In this document: one piece after another, positions 61,301 to 64,000 of the stretch | Layout of the letters: every line of letters starts with the position of its first letter | How positions within the stretch are numbered: the stretch's first letter is position 1 | NCBI GenBank assembly: GCA_949987565.1 | Contig: OX465111.1 | Location: 15,138,549 to 15,202,548, forward strand | Source: Luidia sarsii | Taxonomy: Eukaryota > Echinodermata > Asteroidea > Paxillosida > Luidiidae | DNA: 64,000 nucleotides | Direction of reading: 5' to 3' | The notes under the pieces: generated by a model | Database searches by the model: none | What the model was told of the DNA's origin: nothing | What the model saw: the letters and a program-made list of their open reading frames with translations, nothing else | Position numbers and translations under genes: made by a program

Positions 61301-64000
61301 TTGGCCCCCTAAAAAAAATTAGATTTTTGGCCCAATTTCTGACGTGTTCGACAGGTCCGCTCCTGTCAGAATTTTTGGTTTTCGACCCAAAATAAGTTTT
61401 CCCAGATTTCTCTGAAAATGATTCCTCAGGCATCTGAGAGCCCTCTGACATGAATCGGACTTTCGTTAGACCAGTTGAAGTCATTTTTGGCCCCCTAAAA
61501 AAGAAATAGATTTTTGGCCCAATTTCTGACGTGTTCGACAGGTCCGCTCCTGTCAGAATTTTTGGTTTTCGACCCAAAATAAGTTTTACCAGATTTCTCT
61601 GAAAATGACTCCTCAGGCATCTGAGAGCCCTCTGACATTGATCGGACTTTCGGTAGACCAGTTGAAGTCATTTTTGGCCCCCTAAAAGAAGATAGATTTT
61701 TGGCCCAATTTCTGACGTGTTCGACAGGTCCGCTCCTGTCAGAATTTTCGGTTTTCGACCCAAAATAAGTTTTCCCAGATTTCTCTGAAAATGACTCCTC
61801 AGGCATCTGAGAGCCCTCTGACATGGATCGGACTTTCGGTAGACCAGCTGAAGTCATTTTTGGCCCCCTAAAAAAAAATAGATTTTTGGCCCAATTTCTG
61901 ACGTGTTCGACAGGTCCGCTCCTGTCAAAATTTTTGGTTTCCGACCCAAAATAAGTTTTCCCAGATTTCTCTGAAAATGACTCCTCAGGCATCTGAGAGC
62001 CCTCTGACATGAATCGGACTTTTGTAGACCAGTTGAAGTCATTTTTGGCCCCCTAAAAAAAAATAGATTTTTGGCCCAATTTCTGACGTGTTCGACAGGT
62101 CCGCTCCTGTCAGAATTTTCGGTTTTCGACCCAAAATAAGTTTTACCAGATTTCTCTGAAAATGACTCCTCAGGCATCTGAGAGCCCTCTGACATGGATC
62201 GGACTTTCGGTAGACCAGTTGAAGTCATTTTTGGCCCCCTAAAAAAAAATAGATTTTTGGCCCAATTTCTGACGTGTTCGACAGGTCCGCTCCTGTCAGA
62301 ATTTTTGGTTTTCGACCCAAAATAAGTTTTCCCAGATTTCTCTGAAAATTATTCCTCAGGCATCTGAGAGCCCTCTGACATGAATCGGACTTTCGTTAGA
62401 CCAGTTGAAGTCATTTTTGGCCCCCTAAAAAAGAAATAGATTTTTGGCCCAATTTCTGACGTGTTCGACAGGTCCGCTCCTGTCAGAATTTTTGGTTTTC
62501 GACCCAAAATAAGTTTTCCCAGATTTCTCTGAAAATGACTCCTCAGGCATCTGAGAGCCCTCTGACATTGATCGGACGTTCGGTAGACCAGTTGAAGTCA
62601 TTTTTGGCCCCCTAAAAGAAAATAGATTTTTGGCCCAATTTCTGACGTGTTCGACAGGTCCGCTCCTGTCAGAATTTTCAGTTTTCGACCCAAAATAAGT
62701 TTTCCCAGATTTCTCTGCAATCGACTCCTCAGGCATCTGAGAGCCCTCTGACATTGATCGGACTTTCGGTAGACCAGCTGAAGTCATTTTTGGCCCCCTA
62801 AAAGAAAATAGATTTTTGGCCCAATTTCTGACGTGTTCGACAGGTCCGCTCCTGTCAAAATTTTTGGTTTTCGACCCAAAATAAGTTTTACCAGATTTCT
62901 CTGAAAATGACTCCTCAGACATCTGAGAGCCCTCTGACATTGATCGGACTTTCGGTAGACCAGTTGAAGTCATTTTTGGCCCCCTAAAAGAAAATAGATT
63001 TTTGGCCCAATTTCTGACGTGTTCGACAGGTCCGCTCCTGTCAGAATTTTCGGTTTTCGACCCAAAATAAGTTTTCCCAGATTTCTCTGAAAATGACTCC
63101 TCAGGCATCTGAGAGCCCTCTGACATGAATCGGACTTTCGTTAGACCAGTTAAAGTCATTTTTGGCCCCCTAAAAAAAAATAGATTTTTGGCCCAATTTC
63201 TGACGTGTTCGACAGGTCCGCTCCTGTCAGAATTTTCAGTTTTCGACCCAAAATAAGTTTTCCCAGATTTCTCTGCAAATGACTCCTCAGGCATCTGAGA
63301 GCCCTCTGACATTGATCGGACTTTCGGTAGACCAGTTGAAGTCATTTTTGGCCCCCTAAAAGAAAATAGATTTTTGGCCCAATTTCTGACGTGTTCGACA
63401 GGTCCGCTCCTGTCAGAATTTTCAGTTTTCGACCCAAAATAAGTTTTCCCAGATTTCTCTGCAAATGACTCCTCAGGCATCTGAGAGCCCTCTGACATTG
63501 ATCGGACTTTCGGTAGACCAGTTGAAGTCATTTTTGGCCCCCTAAAAGAAAATAGATTTTTGGCCCAATTTCTGACGTGTTCGACAGGTCCGCTCCTGTC
63601 AGAATTTTTGGTTTTCGACCCAAAATAAGTTTTACCAGATTTCTCTGAAAATGACTCCTCAGGCATCTGAGAGCCCTCTGACATTGATCGGACTTTCGGT
63701 AGACCAGTTGAAGTCATTTTTGGCCCCCTAAAAGAAAATAGATTTTTGGCCCAATTTCTGACGTGTTCGACAGGTCCGCTCCTGTCAGAATTTTTGGTTT
63801 CCGACCCAAAATCAGTTTTCCCAGATTTCTCTGAAAATGACTCCTCAGGCATCGGAGAGCCCTCTGACATGAATCGGACTTTCGTTAGACCAGTTGAAGT
63901 CATTTTTGGCCCCCTAAAAAAAAATAGATTTTTGGCCCAATTTCTGACGTGTTCGACAGGTCCGCTCCTGTCAGAATTTTTGGTTTTCGACCCAAAATAA
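58340..64000 (+). repeat. Mosaic right-end segment with private variants
   Basis: All satellite, assembled from segments seen earlier. Private changes noticed: GGCCCCCAAAAAG near 58520, GAAGTCCTTTTT at 58879, TTTTTTACCC near 58975, GGTCCCCTCC near 59499 and 60430, GAAGATAG near 61691, a 1-bp loss in CTTTTGTAGACC near 62023, AAAATTATTCC near 62349, CGGACGTTCGG near 62578, TCTGCAATCGAC near 62721, and CATCGGAGAG near 63854. The array runs off the window edge. Confidence 0.75.
60576..61749 (+). repeat. 1.17-kb block, right copy
   Basis: Partner of 54063-55236. Private change: CTAAAAGAAGATAG at about 61691. The monomer just to the left has only eight A's in its tract. Confidence 0.7.

Larger units (their letters stand above)
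1..64000. repeat. Tandem satellite DNA array, 186-bp monomer, about 343 copies
   Basis: The same unit recurs head to tail through the whole window without any interruption by other sequence. Measured from one GACAT to the next, most units are 186 bp; 187-bp units carry an extra A in the A-rich tract and 185-bp units carry a patch near the start. Every monomer has the same orientation. Conserved landmarks in order are GACAT, ATCGGACTTTCG, GACCAGTTGAAG, ATTTTTGGCCCCCT, an A-rich tract, a second ATTTTTGGCCC, TTCTGACGTGTTCGACAGG, CTCCTGTCAGAA, GGTTTTCGACCC, AAAATAAGTTTT, CAGATTTCTCTG, and CTCAGGCATCTGAGAG. A unit slightly longer than a nucleosome core plus linker, with higher-order structure, is typical of eukaryotic centromeric or heterochromatic satellites; that assignment is inference. 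The family itself I do not recognise. Confidence 0.98.

Noticed and set aside
1..64000. CRISPR array
   Set aside because: Repeats are contiguous, 186 bp long and have no unique spacers; no cas-like sequence is present.
1..64000. rRNA, 5S or histone gene cluster as the source of the tandem repeat
   Set aside because: The unit is too short for a gene plus spacer, has no recognisable RNA gene or termination signal, and lacks the conservation pattern of transcribed units.
1..64000. Embedded transposons or insertion sequences
   Set aside because: No segment departs from the monomer register by more than a few bases; the patch monomers and D blocks keep monomer length, so they are variants and not insertions.
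1..64000. Human alpha satellite or another named centromere family
   Set aside because: Monomer length (186 rather than 171 bp) and sequence do not match alpha satellite as I know it. Other families of similar length exist, but I cannot confirm a match without a database search, so I name none.

Overview
The whole 64 kb window is one uninterrupted tandem satellite array. I find no convincing protein gene, RNA gene, transposon, CRISPR array or unique sequence. The monomer is 186 bp (about 44% G+C), always in the same orientation, with roughly 343 copies from edge to edge; both window ends lie inside the array. Common length variants are 185, 187 and 190 bp. An array of near nucleosome-length units with layered higher-order repeats (HORs) points to a eukaryotic centromeric, pericentromeric or other heterochromatic block. 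I do not recognise the monomer family and cannot name the organism.

Monomers fall into subfamilies marked by diagnostic bases, and these are zoned. From 1 to about 18 kb the array is punctuated by seven copies of a divergent block of about two monomers (D block) and by runs of a three-monomer 560-bp HOR. From about 12.5 to 29 kb a different set dominates, marked by GGTCCGCTTCTG and by monomers carrying a foreign-looking patch (GACTTTGTTGGCACCTCG). From about 29 to 60 kb a GGCACAATTT subfamily and a CCAGCTGAAG subfamily appear. The patch monomers return at 51.4-58.3 kb. The last 5.6 kb is a mosaic with more private changes.

Over this lies a hierarchy of near-identical tandem or near-tandem duplications. 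I placed their edges by comparing diagnostic sites at fixed offsets: 1,120 bp (1-1981), 4,282 bp (1340-9995), another 1,120 bp (8872-11111), 3,354 bp (13950-20039), 1,489 bp (23547-26277), 2,235 bp (25548-29130), 3,351/3,165 bp (31045-36752), 4,096 bp (32944-38380), 2,047 bp (37765-41914), 2,419 bp (41282-46544), 2,046 bp (44818-49007), 5,768 bp (46813-58339), plus longer-range copies at offsets of 6,513 and 22,328 bp. All are close to whole numbers of monomers, as expected from unequal exchange in register.

One minus-strand frame of the monomer has no stop codon, and 186 is divisible by 3, so very long open frames (up to 771 codons) run through the array. I do not call them genes: 1-bp length variants break the frame repeatedly, and the diagnostic substitutions are mostly amino-acid changing in about the proportion expected without selection.
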